From positions 1,674,001 to 1,738,000 of the forward strand of contig CP084611.1 in NCBI GenBank assembly GCA_025917655.1: a stretch of 64,000 nucleotides of DNA, read 5' to 3'. A program made the position numbers and the translations under genes. Position 1 is the stretch's first letter. Each line of letters opens with the position of its first letter. The notes below the pieces were generated by a model that made no database searches, was not told the origin of the DNA, and was given only the letters and a program-made list of their open reading frames with translations. Source of the stretch: Chlorella sorokiniana (Eukaryota; Chlorophyta; Trebouxiophyceae; Chlorellales; Chlorellaceae). This document shows, piece by piece, positions 47,435 through 58,572 of the stretch.

Positions 47435-47447
47435 TGTAAAGTTTACA
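47435..47447. terminator. Shared bidirectional poly(A) motif of TatC and SelK
   Basis: The stretch TGTAAAGTTTACA holds TGTAA on the plus strand (47435-47439) 20 bases after the TatC stop. It holds the reverse complement of TGTAA (47443-47447) for the minus-strand selenoprotein K transcript. TGTAA is the usual poly(A) signal of green algae. Confidence 0.55.
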
Positions 47448-47578
47448 ACCTGACGAGGCATCAGACCTGAGGTCAGTCAACAAGGGAAGTTGAATACATG
47501 CAGGGATTTGCTGACTAAGTGTACAGGAGAAGTGGAACAAAGCGCGCTTGTGCTCTGCTGCATATTGTTGAGCAACCG

Positions 47579-47645
47579 CCAGCGGGAGTTCGGCTGCTCC
47601 GTGTGCCGATGAGGGCATTTGGGCGGAGCAACGTCATGAGGCTGG
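47579..47645 (-). promoter_or_regulatory. SECIS element (form II) of selenoprotein K
   Basis: On the minus strand: helix I CCAGC (47645-47641) pairs with GCTGG (47583-47579). After an internal loop comes ATGA (47637-47634), then helix GTTGCTCCG (47632-47624) pairing fully with CGGAGCAGC (47601-47593, one G-U). The 3' strand continues CGAA (47592-47589), giving the tandem G.A quartet. The apical loop holds unpaired AA (47620-47619), 13 bases after ATGA, and a mini-stem TGCC/GGCA, which defines form II. It lies about 265 bases after the TGA codon, inside the expected 3' UTR. Confidence 0.85.
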
Positions 47646-47901
47646 GGTGGTGCACGTCGTGGAGCTGCATCGCTGCAACAACGTGCTTGCAACATGCCGC
47701 TGAAAACACGCCACTCAGACGATCGGCTGGTGTAAGCATCAAGGCGCGCAGAGAGAAGCTGTGGCATTGTCAGCATGGGTGGCGGCTGGAGGCCAGGGTG
47801 TGGGCATGGCGGGCCAGGGCACAGTACCCTACTGCTGTGCGACCCACTGCTGTAGATGGCCCGACTGAGAGCCTGGCCTCCAGGGCTCGTGCTAACAATG
47901 C

Positions 47902-48469
47902 CTACCGGGCTCAGCCGCCCCCACCACAGGCCGCCGCTGCATGACATATGCACCAGACAGCGGCGATTAATTGCCGCCGCGAATCATTGACAGCATACAG
48001 AACATTTGAGGTGATGACTGCTACAACAAACTCACCTCCGCTCGCATCTCGCAAGTCGCTTAGGCCGGTGATGCGCGGGCCGCGAGGGCGGTTTTGTCCG
48101 CCGCCGCCTCCACCGCCTCCGCCCCGCCTGCGGCTTGCATTGTCTTGGGCTGCTTCTGGGTTTAGTATTGTCCGACAGAAAAGCACAAACCAGGCGATCA
48201 GCGAGGAGATGAAGCCTACAAGCGCTCTCAGGCCCAAAGCCGGCGGCTGGCCGTGCACCAGTGAGCCTGTGAGCGGTAAGGTGGGCGAGAACTGTAAGCT
48301 GCCGCGCATTCGTGGCAAACGATGATACTCCGACATTTGCATTTTGAAAATGGCTGTGCGCACAGAGATGCAGGGTTACTCTAGAGGTCACGGTGAAATA
48401 GGCCTCGTGAAACAGTCTTCTCTACGCTGTGCTGCCTTCAAACCCACCGTCTCTACTGATGTAAGCCAT
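47902..48469 (-). CDS. SELENOK: Selenoprotein K homologue with in-frame UGA (Sec)
   Basis: Small ER membrane protein of 95 residues, part of ER-associated degradation and palmitoylation complexes in animals. Exons 48469-48448, 48266-48036 and 47936-47902 join in phase with GT-AG introns. The protein starts MAYISRDGSLVHGQP (family: MVYISNGQVL), has one membrane span (ALVGFISSLIAWFVLFCRTI) and a Gly/Arg-rich cytosolic part (RRRGGGGGGGGGQNRPRGPR). It ends SDLRDASGAAACGGGG-U-A-R-stop (family: GG-U-G-R). The TGA is 47913-47911 and the real stop TAG is 47904-47902, two codons later. A form-II SECIS lies downstream. Intron 2 is 99 bases with no stop, so unspliced RNA reads through to the same TGA. 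A gene finder that treats TGA as a stop would lose only the last three residues and so hide the Sec. Confidence 0.87.
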
Positions 48470-49092
48470 GGTCCCCGCGACTAAGGCTCGCTCTCCCGAG
48501 AAGACGTGCCTGAAGGGCTCACCAAACAGGTTCTTCTCCTTCTCCCTCCCAAGGCACCTTTTTATAACCGCAAACGCACACAAAGTCACCCTTGCGCGCT
48601 GGGTTGGCCCCGCTAAGCAAGCAAAAGGCAGTGTGCAGTACAAGCGCACACTCGTCATGCGCCGCCTGGTGCCGTCTGCAGTGCCAAGCTGGTGCAGAAG
48701 GTGCCAGGTGAGCAGGTGGTGTATGAGTTCTGTTATCTTAAACGGTCCGGCGGCTGCTATCAGAATTGCAAGGTGTAGGCCTTTCGAGGGGTTGTGATGG
48801 CGGGTAGGCGGGCAGGCAGGGGGACGGAAATCCAACGCCGCTGCCATCAAAACACTCGGCAGACACGCCAAGCAGGAAGACACCTGCGATGCACATGCCA
48901 CCGTGCAGTGGGTTTCCCTTTCCGGCCTAGGCGGTGCGTGTGATGTCCAGCGGCACATCTTTCTTCGCACAGGGCTGCACATGGGCCCACCGTGCTACGC
49001 CTCCTGTGATGCCGGCTTTCAGCAACTCGACTGCACATAATCTACTGTACATGTATATTGGAGCTTCTGCATCGGAACTGACTGCACAGCGA
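48470..49092. other. Upstream region of selenoprotein K
   Basis: No coding sequence is supported. The long minus-strand frame continuing upstream from MAYISRDG has no motif and is taken as 5' untranslated or promoter sequence. Confidence 0.45.
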
Positions 49093-52000
49093 TCACAGCA
49101 GCGTGCGCCCATCGTCCACTCCCACCGTCAGCAGGCGTGCGGGCATCCGTCCTGGCGTGCGGCCGCGGTTCTGCAGGCGGAGGTCTGGGTCGCCAACCAG
49201 GACCAGGCCGCGCCCACCTGGCGGCGGCTCCAACGGGCTGGCCCCAAGCATGCTCAAGCCGCCCGCCGCCCCGTCCCGGGCCAGCGTGCCCAGGCCTATG
49301 CCCATGTCGGCGGTGACGTGGCGCGCGATGCGCTGCGCCAGGCTGGCACCGTCGCCGGCACCCGGCCCCTCGAAGCACGCCTGCAAGCCGTTGTGCTCCA
49401 GCAGTGGCAGTGCAGAGGCAAGCTCCTGCGTGATGGCGGCCTGCAGCTCGCGGCTGGCGGCGTCTGCGGCCGGCTGCTCAGCAGCTTCGTCCTGCAGGTC
49501 GATCGGAAGGGAGGCAGCGGCGGCGATGCTGGGCGCCCAGTCAGGCATCAGCTTTTCGCTGCGTTCCAGCGCCATGGTGCAACGCGCTGCAGGGATACCA
49601 GCGGCAGCGGCAGCTTCATCGCACCTCTTCCACCTGCACCACAGGCAGGCTGAGCCCGGGCCCTGGCCACTGCGTGAGCGACCTGCCCAGCGCGCGAGCC
49701 AGCGCGCCCCCGCCAGGCCGCTGAATTCTGCCGCTTTCTTGCCGTTCAGGGCCAGCCAGATGGCGGACGCAGCCAGGGCACGGCTGTAGGCCAGAACAGC
49801 GTCGTCGCCGCCAGCCTTGGGCAGCGCCTGTTTTCCGTAGGCTCCATCGCGCCGGGTGCCCCGCTCGCACTCGCGCACTTCACCTGTCGTCTGTTGCCCC
49901 TGTTGCTGCTGCTGCTTGCGGGCGCAACGGGCGCGTCTGTCCCACCACCCATCCGCGCTGCCGCCTGCTCGCTGTTGTACCGCTGCATCTCACCCACCAG
50001 CTCCGCCAGCGAGCAGCGCGCGATGGCGGGCTCAGGCACACCCAGCAGGCGTGGCCCCAGCGGGGTGGCCATCATCAGCCGATCGGTGACATCGCCCGCC
50101 CAGCCCAGAGCCTGGGCCGCCAGGCTGACCAGGCCGCAGCAGAACAGGGAGGCCAAGCGGGGCAGCCCGCTGCAAGGGGCGAGCAGGGGGAGGAGGGCAG
50201 TTGCGGTGAGGGGTTCCAGGGGGTGACGAGTGGGTGAAGGGGCTTGGAGACATGTGGCTGCAGTGGCGTTGGAGTGGGTAGGATGCCGAGCATGCTGAGC
50301 ATGCAGCGCACTGAGCACTGCCCCGGTACAGCCCCACCTGGCTGGCTGGCCCAGGCCGCCGGGCCGGGCCCTGGCGTCGCCGCCCCCATTTCGCGGATGA
50401 AGGCGGCCACCTCGGGGGCTCCTCCGCGCCGCCCTCCTCATCATCCTGTGCGTGGGGATGCGTGGGGGGGGGGGGGGGGAGGGCAATGAGGCAGGCTACG
50501 GGCAGCACCACACAGCTCCTCTCTCCTGCACAGCACACCTGCGCCGAGCTGACGACCTGCACGCCGCCGCCGCCGCCCGAAATCATGGCGGCAGCCGCCT
50601 CCAGGCGTCTTCGCATGAGTGCGCGCTGCAGGCGGCGGTAGGCCAGCATGGCGCCGCCCGTCACCTCACGCAGGTCGCGCCACAGAGCCTCAACCTGGGG
50701 TTGGGGAGGGTGAGGCGCATAAGCCAACACACTCTGAGCAGTGCCTGGCGCCTGCAGTGAGTGTTCGCATGTGCTGATCCCTGCGCTTGCGATGGCACTG
50801 CTTCCTGGCAGGGCATGGGGCAATCAATAGGGGGAGGGGGCCCTCATTTCCAGCAGCGCACCTGGCTGGCGCAGAGAAACGTTGGGGTGAATTCCAACGC
50901 GGTGCCATCAGGGGCCATCTGCCGCACGTACAGGCCCTGAGAGCGGGGAGGCGGGTGGGCACCGGCTGTCGGCGTGCGTGCCAGGGCAGGTGAGAGGGGC
51001 ATGGCATGATCCGCACAATGCCGGCTGGCATGTGGGCACCGATGCTGCTTCGAATCCAAATGCCGCGGAACAAGTTGGGAGACTGTTCAGCAAAACAGGA
51101 CATGCATGCAGCCCACCTGAAGCACATACACCTGCAGGCCGCCTGGGGTCGTGGCGGCGGTCAGCTGCTGCGGGCGGCTGCCAGCTGCTGTGCGCGGCCC
51201 CTCGCCATGTAGCAGGCCCTGCAGCACCACAAAGTGCTGGGGCAGGGCGGCCAGCAGGCGCAGCGCTACACGCACCGGCACCCATGCCAGCTGCGGCGGC
51301 GCCCCGCTGCCAGCAGCCGGCGGGTTGGCAGGTCTTGGAGCGTGTACCGTCGCTCTGAGCCTGGCTGCTTCCCTGCCGTCGCTGGTCTCGCCACCGCGGA
51401 TGCCTGAGCTTCGCCGTCCGGCTGTGCGGAGGCCCCGCTGGTGCGGGCATGGTGCGTGAACTCGTTTGCCCGGCTTTCCACCGTCTTGGACAGGTGGTGG
51501 CCGTCAAGCACCACGCTCGCCAGCCGCCTCAGTGCAGCAAAGGGGTTCAGGCCCCCGCCACGCGCTGGGGCGCCGCGGCTGCCGTCCACGGGCACGATCT
51601 GCACCGCGAGTGTATGAGCGAGCATAGGTGGGTGGATAGGGTGGGGTGGGGGAGGCAGGCGGCGCAGGGGCGGCAGCACACATGCGTTTCGATGTTTCAT
51701 GCCACGAAGGCCGCACCTTGATGCTTGCCCGCGCCAGCTGCTCTGCCACGCCTCGCTCCGTGAGAATGAGCTTCCGTCCTGCCAGCTGCTGCGCCTGGCA
51801 AACATTGAACGCACTGATGGGGTCTGCAGGCAAGAGGCAGCGTGCAGCAGGTAGGGTTAGGGCGCAGAGGGTGGGTGGATGGGTGGGGGAGGCCATTTGT
51901 ATCTGTCGACTGGCGAAGCAGGTTCCCACCTGTGATGCGGGAAGCGGTGCGCCATACGTCCCTGTCAGCCTCTGCCAGTGTGTCGGAGGGCAGCACGCCC

Positions 52001-52394
52001 TGCCGCAGGCTGTGCAGCAGGTGCTCCACGCTGAGCGCGTGCTGCCCCGCCAGGATCGGCATTGGCAAGAGGCCCACATACACGCAGGGCACGGGCACCT
52101 CACTGCACGCTGCCATGTGAGGGCCAAGGCTGGTGTTGTGCTGCGCTGCTTTATCAGCACCGACGGCCGCCGCGCTTGCCATGCCGCTGCGCAGCTCAGG
52201 GCGCCCAACCAACCCCTTGGACGATCGGTGAGGCACTGATGCTCCCTGTTGGCAACATTCTGCAGCAACAGGCTCCCTGATATCCTCTCCTGGTGCCGGT
52301 GTCGGCGGTTGCTGTCTAGGTCAAAGACAAGCGCCGGAGGGCGATTTCCCCAGACTTGCGACTCCATTGAATGTAGGATGAAGGCAAACAGCAC
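49093..52394 (-). CDS. Conserved-looking multi-exon protein, family unknown
   Basis: About eight exons with consistent protein-like frames. The N-terminal part reads LHDPSVLFAFILHSMESQVW and [12 protein letters not shown]. Then come MAACSEVPVPCVYVGLLPMP, SVEHLLHSLRQGVLPSDTLA, DPISAFNVCQAQQLAGRKLI, GLNPFAALRRLASVVLDGHH, LRLLAALPQHFVVLQGLLHG, VEALWRDLREVTGGAMLAYR and a hydrophobic SLFCCGLVSLAAQALGWAGD. The C-terminal exon is Ala-rich and ends LTVGVDDGRTLL. I do not recognise it. The hydrophobic stretch suggests membrane association. Several frame changes between neighbouring stretches may be splice sites or lost bases. The 5' end is uncertain; codons continue a little upstream of 52394. Confidence 0.5.
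50464..50479. repeat. G16 homopolymer in an intron
   Basis: Sixteen G in a row at 50464-50479, intronic to the unrecognised minus-strand gene, close to an acceptor on that strand. Confidence 0.85.
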
Positions 52395-52974
52395 GCTAGG
52401 ATCGTGCAGGGAGAACCCTCGACACCATGAACATTTGGTGTTCAGGGCTATTCATTGCTTTTTTGGGTTGCAATTTGTATCGTCTGTTCTTGAGTGAAGG
52501 ATGAAGTGGCCGGCATAGTACTGTATTTGGCCTTGAAGGGAAAACAACGTGGCTGGCGGCACTAGAAAACAGGACAAAAAAGGACCGGCGCTTCAGAAAT
52601 ACACAGTAACAGTTCACTCCGCCCTTTGCACTTCAGACATTACGGCGCAATGTTCCACTGGTTTGCTGGCGGGCACGGCCTTGTGCTGCACTGAAATAAT
52701 TTGGTCCGGCGGTTGATTTCCCATTTACAAGCTAGGCAAGCCTCTACAGCAAGCTTCAGGGCTCGTGCTGCCACTGGCCACCGCCACGCTGCCGCCGCCA
52801 CTGACGTCGCGAAGTGTGCGAGGGCGATGTGCAGGCCTCAACCTGGCTCTGAATTCTGCCTCCCTGCTGGCTCAACCTGGGCACATCATTGCTTTAAACC
52901 TTCAGATCCACTCCACGTGTGCATTTACCTCCCGTCCGGGCAGCGCAGGAGGACGCGGAAGGCAAAGGGCGAAC
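52395..52974. promoter_or_regulatory. Divergent promoter region upstream of TRM7
   Basis: About 580 bases between divergent genes, lower in GC at 52440-52720. No coding sequence or clear element is recognised. Confidence 0.4.
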
Positions 52975-54545
52975 ATGGTGCGCACTTCTAAGGACAAGCG
53001 CGACATCTATTACCGGAAGGCCAAGGAGGAGGGGTGGCGCGCGCGCAGCGCCTTCAAGTTACTGCAAATCGATGACGCCTTTGGCATACTGTCGGGTGGG
53101 GCTTGGTTGCGTGGGAGCGCTGCTGCCTGCCTGCCTGCCTGCGTGGCCTGCTGCAAGCGCCGCAGCGTACATGGCCCTCTGCCTAGCAGGCGTGCGGCAT
53201 GTGGTGGATCTGTGTGCCGCGCCGGGCAGCTGGAGCCAGGTGCTGAGCCGGCGGCTGTACCTGCCAGCCGTGGCGGCGGGCGCAGCGGCAGTGAGCTGCC
53301 CAAGATTGTGGCGGTGGACCTGCAGCCCATGGCGCCCATCGAGGGCGTGGTGCAGCTGCAGGCAAGCACGGCGGCCGTGCGCTGCGCATGGCAGCTTTGA
53401 GGCTGGCTGGCTGCTTGTTAGGAGTGTCTGGGGCCAGGATTGTTGCGAGGCCTGTCGGTCCTTTCTGCATGATGAAACCACCCTCGGGCCCTGGGGCGCA
53501 GGGCGACATCACGTCGGAGGCCACCGCCCGCGCCGTCATCTCCCACTTTGACGGGCACCATGCCGATTTGGTGGTGTGCGACGGGGCGCCGGATGGTAGG
53601 CGTCGTACCGGGCGGAGAGCCATGCTGCACACAGCATACATGCAGCCTGGCCAGCCCGTACCGACTGCTGTTGTGGGCACCTCCGCCGCGAGTCGGCTGG
53701 CACACCACAGGCCTGCCCCGGTTGGGCCCCTCTCTCCCTCCCCCTGCAGTCACCGGCCTGCACGACATGGACGAGTTTGTGCAAGGGCAGCTGATACTGG
53801 CGGCGCTCGCCATTGTCAGCTCAGTGCTGGCCCCCGGCGGCACCTTTGTTGCCAAGGTCTTCCGCGGCCGCGACGTCACGCTCCTCTACTCCCAGCTCAA
53901 GATTTTCTTCCCGGATGTGACAGGTGATCAGGGCAGGGCGGCAGCTGTCACGCGCGCGGTTCACATGAAGGTGCCGGGTCCTGCAGCAGCTGTGTCGCGT
54001 GTGAGGTGCTTGCGACCCCGTGCTGCCCGCAGTGGCCAAGCCCAAGAGTAGCCGCAACTCAAGCATCGAGGCGTTTGTGGTCTGCCGAAACTACTTGCCG
54101 CCCCCAGGCTTCGAGCCCACGCAGCTGCAGGCGCTGCTTCGTGGGGGTGGGAGGCGCATGGCCCAGGCACGCAGCATAGGTGTGCAGGTGGAGTGTGGCC
54201 CCCCCACTTGTAAGCTGTCCCAGGGCCCGTGCGAAGAGTAGGCCTGCACCATGCATGCTCAGCGGCCAGCCCTGATTGTCCCGCCACCCTTGCAGCCCCC
54301 TCATGAGGCAGCTGGTGCCTTTCTTGGCGTGCGGCGACTTGGATGGGTGGGATGCGGATGCGTCATACGACTTGCCTGCAGAGGGCTATGTCGCCCTGCC
54401 GCCCGTGCAGCCACCCACAGCCCCTGCGTACAGGCGGGCTGTGGAGGTTCTCAAGGCAATACCAGCCGCAGACCCACAAACAGCCACTGCAGCAGCGGCG
54501 ATCATCGCCGCAGTGACAGCAGCCGCAGACCAGCAAGATAAATAA
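52975..54545 (+). CDS. TRM7: tRNA 2'-O-ribose methyltransferase TRM7/FTSJ1
   Basis: SAM-dependent enzyme that methylates the anticodon loop (positions 32 and 34) of certain tRNAs in the cytoplasm. Exons 52975-53094, 53190-53361, 53502-53595, 53750-53923, 54033-about 54146 and 54297-54545. It starts [20 protein letters not shown] with [11 protein letters not shown] (catalytic Lys), then [19 protein letters not shown] (SAM site), [40 protein letters not shown] (catalytic Asp), [20 protein letters not shown] (catalytic Lys) and [16 protein letters not shown] (Glu). The K-D-K-E tetrad is complete. One intron (53362-53501) has a GC donor. The junction after LQALLRG (near 54145) needs one more G to stay in frame. 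The C-terminus is Ala-rich. Confidence 0.94.
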
Positions 54546-54822
54546 GCAGGGGTGGCAGACACTAGTGGATGTAATTTTTGGTTATACAATGCCAGTGCAA
54601 CTTGACGAGTGGGGACTCGGGAAGACGTTAGGTGTGGATGGGTATGGCGGCTTCGCACAGCGGCAAAGGTCAGGGTTGAAAAGGGCAGGGCACTTGGTTG
54701 CTGATGATGGCAGACAGCGCAAGGACACAGACTAGGATGCATGGCAAGCAGCAGGAACTGAGCAGGGAAGTGACACAAGAGGAAGTAAAGCTGCGTGGTG
54801 AGCATGAAATGTGCACAAGCAT

Positions 54823-56762
54823 TTACGTGCAAGCCGCTGAGATGGCAGCGCAGTCAATTTTCAGGTCTGCTCGGTGCCTGCCTGCAGCTGCGGCTGAGGT
54901 CACCAACAGTGCCATGGTCTGCGCAGCATCGACGGAACTTGGTGCATTTGATCTGCAGTCTGCTGCCTGCGGCAGGGGCGAGCTGCTTTGCTGCTGCTTT
55001 CTCAGGCAATGAGGTAAAAAGGAGCCCTGCGGCAGTCCCTCATTTGGCACCGCGTGTTGCTGCTTTGACTGCAGAGACGTTGACCGCTGCAGTTGGGCCG
55101 CTGACGGCTGAAGGGCTGCCACATCCACGGGAGCCACAGCTGCTAGCCGTGAGGCAGGCTCCCAATGCTGGGATGGTCGTTGTTGCTGCTGCTGCTGCTG
55201 CTCCGGTTGCTTGTGTTGCTCATCCTGGCGAGCAGCCACAAGCGCCATGGCCGCCTGCTCCTGCTGATGGTGTTGATGCCGCAAAGGTGCAGGAGGCAAG
55301 CCTTGCGGGTAGGGGGCCCCGGGCTGGCCCTCACGCCACAGCTTGACAGGCCGAGGGTGGTCGTTCTTGGCAGCGTACAGACTGCACAACCGGGGGCAGC
55401 CAAGCGTGATGGGCAGGATGCAAGTCGAACTACAAAGTCACGCGTGTGCAAAGCGTTGTCAGGAAGTGAATCCAAGAAGAGCAGGTCTCACCCGCAGGCG
55501 TTACACAATGGGAGGCCAGTTGACCGGTCCTTGCGCCAGAAGGGTGTATTTGTGGTCTGGCAGTTGGAGCACACCTGCACAGCAGCCAGGCGGGCTGATT
55601 GGTCGATCCAGTGGGAACAAACGACGGGCTTGCCAGCAGGTAGTGCCATGTGTCAGCCACAACAGCAATCTCACCTTGCCATTGCCAGCAACGCCGACGC
55701 TGCCCTCATTGTGTCGCGCACGCTTGCGATGGTGCTCCATTGAGCCGTCGGAGGAGACGCCGCCGTCTGCTGATGCCCATTCATTGCCGGTTGGCGCCGG
55801 CGGCGCATGGGAGGTGTTGGCTGCCAGTGCGGGATACTGGCCACCCCGTCATCTGCCAGGGCCGCGCTTGGCGGAGCAAACACCCCCTGAGGTTTGCAGT
55901 TGCTGTGGGGGTGGGGCGGTCACCACCCTGACGCCATTGCTGCCCGCAGGTGGGGAAGCAGGCAGCTGCAGTAGGCGGGACTGGGGTGCAGGGCGCGGAG
56001 CCCCCGCCGCTGCAGCTGCCGCGCTGGCCAGCACCGCAGTGGCTGCAGACTGATCGCTGCCTGCTGACATCTGCTGCTGGTTTGGCTGCAGGTTGTGGGA
56101 TTGGGCGGCCTGCAGCAGCTGCATAGCGGCCGCGGCCACCTGGCTGGCAGCGGCGGGGTTGGCACCGACCTGGGCTGCTAGCGCCGGGAAGGCAGATAAT
56201 TGTGCCTGCTGCAGTGCGTTGTGCAGCCCGTTCAGGGCGATCTGGTACAGCTGCAGCAGCGCAAAAACGGCAGGGGGACAACGGCGAGTTCGGGGAGCTT
56301 CAGCCGGTATAGGAACCGATGTCGATAACGCGGGCGGGTTGGTGAGACCTGGCTGGGTGGGCCATCAGGTGAGGATCGGCATATGTTGACGACAGGGCCG
56401 GGAGGAGGCAAGGGCCCACTTGCCTGAGCCCAAAAGGACACCCCGTCCAGCTGCGCCTGGAAGTCTCCGTTGGCCTGTTCAGGCTGCTGGAATTGCAGAC
56501 ACTGTTGCTGAACGGGCTGGAAGGCGGACACAAGGGGCTTGGCGGCAGCCGCGGAGGGATTTGCGCGAGATGCGTCTGCACCTCCCCCGGCCAACTGGGA
56601 GAGGGCGGACAGCAGTGACGCCAGACCGCCATCTGGGGCTGATGGAGCAGCGTGGGCGGGCAGCACTGCGCCCACCGACAGGGGTTGTCTGGCAGCCCAG
56701 CCTGCTGGGTTGTGGTCGTGTCGTAATTGCATCGTGGAGAGCGACATATAGAGGCACAGCAA
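54823..56762 (-). CDS. GATA-type zinc-finger transcription factor
   Basis: Nuclear DNA-binding protein. One exon encodes the finger: VCSNCQTTNTPFWRKDRSTG, then LPLCNACG, and the next begins LYAAKNDHPRPVKLW. Spacing is C-x2-C-x18-C-x2-C, the plant-type GATA finger. Upstream, NEWASADGGVSSDGS leads to a basic patch HHRKRARH just before the finger. The long N-terminus is Gln/Ala/Ser-rich (e.g. LSAFPALAAQVGANPAAASQ, LQAAQSHNLQPNQQQ), typical of activation regions. The C-terminal part is also Gln-rich (a CAG-type tract near 55180-55200) and ends KIDCAAISAACT. Exon borders upstream of 55.9 kb are approximate. Two starts are possible, at 56762 or 56744. Confidence 0.82.
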
Positions 56763-57066
56763 GGACAGGTCATGGCATCATAGACCGAACCGAGCGTGTG
56801 GCGATATATTGCAACTCCCGGGGGTGGAAGAAGCTGTTGGATGTGAGATGATCTCTCTCCCTGCGCAGAGAGCGTTCAATTGCGCAATAATCGTCGAACT
56901 CGAGAATCGAGTCTAAACAGCGATGATGAACCAGTCGCCTCCCGACTGGTTGGGAGCTGCCAACTTGTGCCAGCGGTGCAATCCTTGAACCTGGTTCCCA
57001 GGCTTTAGCTTGGAGTTTGCGGTTGGCGGCAACTTTCAGAGGAAAACGCAGCAGCGGAAGGGCAGG
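56763..57066. other. Spacer between GATA factor and NTAQ1
   Basis: About 300 bases without coding sequence. It should hold the GATA gene promoter and the NTAQ1 3' UTR, both on the minus strand. Confidence 0.45.
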
Positions 57067-58132
57067 CTAGTTGAGAAGAGTGAAGAATGCATGCTCTGAC
57101 AACACTCTTCCAAAAGGTCGGTTAAAGGGGTTGGCTGCCACGTCACCCTCAAGCCGATCAGGCGGCGCCAGGGCAGGGAACTCCAGGTACGATGGGAAAG
57201 TGTTAGTCTCAACCGCAGCGGTAATGCACGGATAGGGAGGTGGGGGCTGCAGCCAGCCACCATGGTTGTCTCGCATGTGAGAACGGTCCGAAGCAAAGTG
57301 GCGGACAAAGGGGAGGGCGGGCACCACGCGGTATAGCCTGCAGTGCAGGCATGTAGTCCCATCGGGCACTCGTCGTGCAGCTCCACATCAGAAAGGGCTG
57401 GCATGCGCTGCCTGGACCCTCACCGCTGATAAGACGATGGCAGGCTGGGGCTGCCCAGCAAGGCGTGCTGGTGGTATTCGGACAGCGTGCAGGGAAAGGG
57501 CAGGGTGCTGCAGGGATTAACAAGTGGGAGAGTGGTGGGCTGGATATGGTGCTTGTGTAAGAAAGGTGTGTATGGGGGGGCGACGCAGTCAGACCGTGGG
57601 AGCGGGGATACAGGTGCAACGGATGCACACGCCAGCAGAGTCCTTGCAGTTACCTGTCGAGGTCAAAGACCAGTGCTGGCTCGCGTGCTAACTGCAGTAC
57701 CAACAGACAGTGGTAGTCCCAAAAAATTGGACCATTACTGTTGCCTGCACGCTGCCTCCAGATGGGCACCTACAGTAAACAGCAGTGCCCATTGTTGCAG
57801 CAACATGGACCCCATTTGGTCGCACTTCAACACCAAGCGTGCCCCACTGTGTAGGCTCACCGACTTGTTAGCATTGCTAATCCAGACCACAGCAATGCTT
57901 GCAGCCATATCAGGCGACGGGAACACCTGGCACAACCATTGTGCTAGCCAGTACATGTTCTCTCACAAAAGAAGGCAGTGTAGGGAAACGACTCCCTGTC
58001 CGGCCAAGGGGGCGGCACAGAAGGCGGCGGCAGGGTGGGCTGCATCTGCTGGCAGGGAGCACGGCACGCGAGCCGGTCGTCATCTTGGGCGGTGAAACCC
58101 TCAAGGTCTCCGGAAGCTGGAGCGCTGGTCAT
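57067..58132 (-). CDS. NTAQ1: Protein N-terminal glutamine amidohydrolase (NTAQ1)
   Basis: Deamidates N-terminal Gln to Glu, the first step of the Arg/N-degron pathway. Exons 58132-57861, 57751-57654, 57507-57424 and 57337-57067 give about 241 residues. The catalytic triad is visible: Cys in FPYTAFFCE(EN)MYWLA, His in [15 protein letters not shown], Asp in [28 protein letters not shown] follows, then [20 protein letters not shown] and [13 protein letters not shown], which is diagnostic for the family. The C-terminus [20 protein letters not shown] fits. One G is lost just after the catalytic Cys (expected FCEEN, near 57958-57964). The start at 58132 begins [12 protein letters not shown]. It is divergent from mS37. 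Confidence 0.92.
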
Positions 58133-58572
58133 GCCACCGAAAACTTGAAAGGTTTCGATAATGCAGATTCTGTCTCGGTTCAGGAGCAACAAAACAAAGT
58201 TGCTGTTCAGCCCTCAGTGCTGGGCACAAACTGTTTGCAAGCCATACTATTATTCAGTAGGATTGCTGAAATGTGGCGAAGACGTGTGAACACGAATTGG
58301 ATCGCAGTTTGAGGCTGAAGCACTACATCAGTACCGCCGCCACTCTGCTGCGCAGGACCGACCTTCCAATCGATCCAGCACTGGTTATATTTGACCCCTT
58401 GTGATACTTCAGGACAGGCTGATTTTATCCTCGGGTCGCTGTTGCCCCTTTCGCTTTTCTCGCCTGCCCTGGCAGCCGCCTTGCTGAACCCAGCAACATA
58501 CTCAGTCATACCATTCATTGAAGTTTGCAACAGTTACAGGAGCGCGGCGTCAGCCAACTTAGACGGCCGAGG
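58133..58572. promoter_or_regulatory. Divergent promoter region of NTAQ1 and mS37
   Basis: About 440 bases between divergent start codons. No coding sequence is supported. Confidence 0.45.

Noticed and set aside
47477-47953. 158-codon minus-strand frame over the SelK 3' region
   Set aside because: It overlaps the SECIS and the SelK 3' UTR in another frame and has no motif or start context.
49093-52394. PEX3 or another named family for the unrecognised gene
   Set aside because: Single segments seemed suggestive but the N-terminal membrane anchor and conserved blocks of PEX3 are missing.
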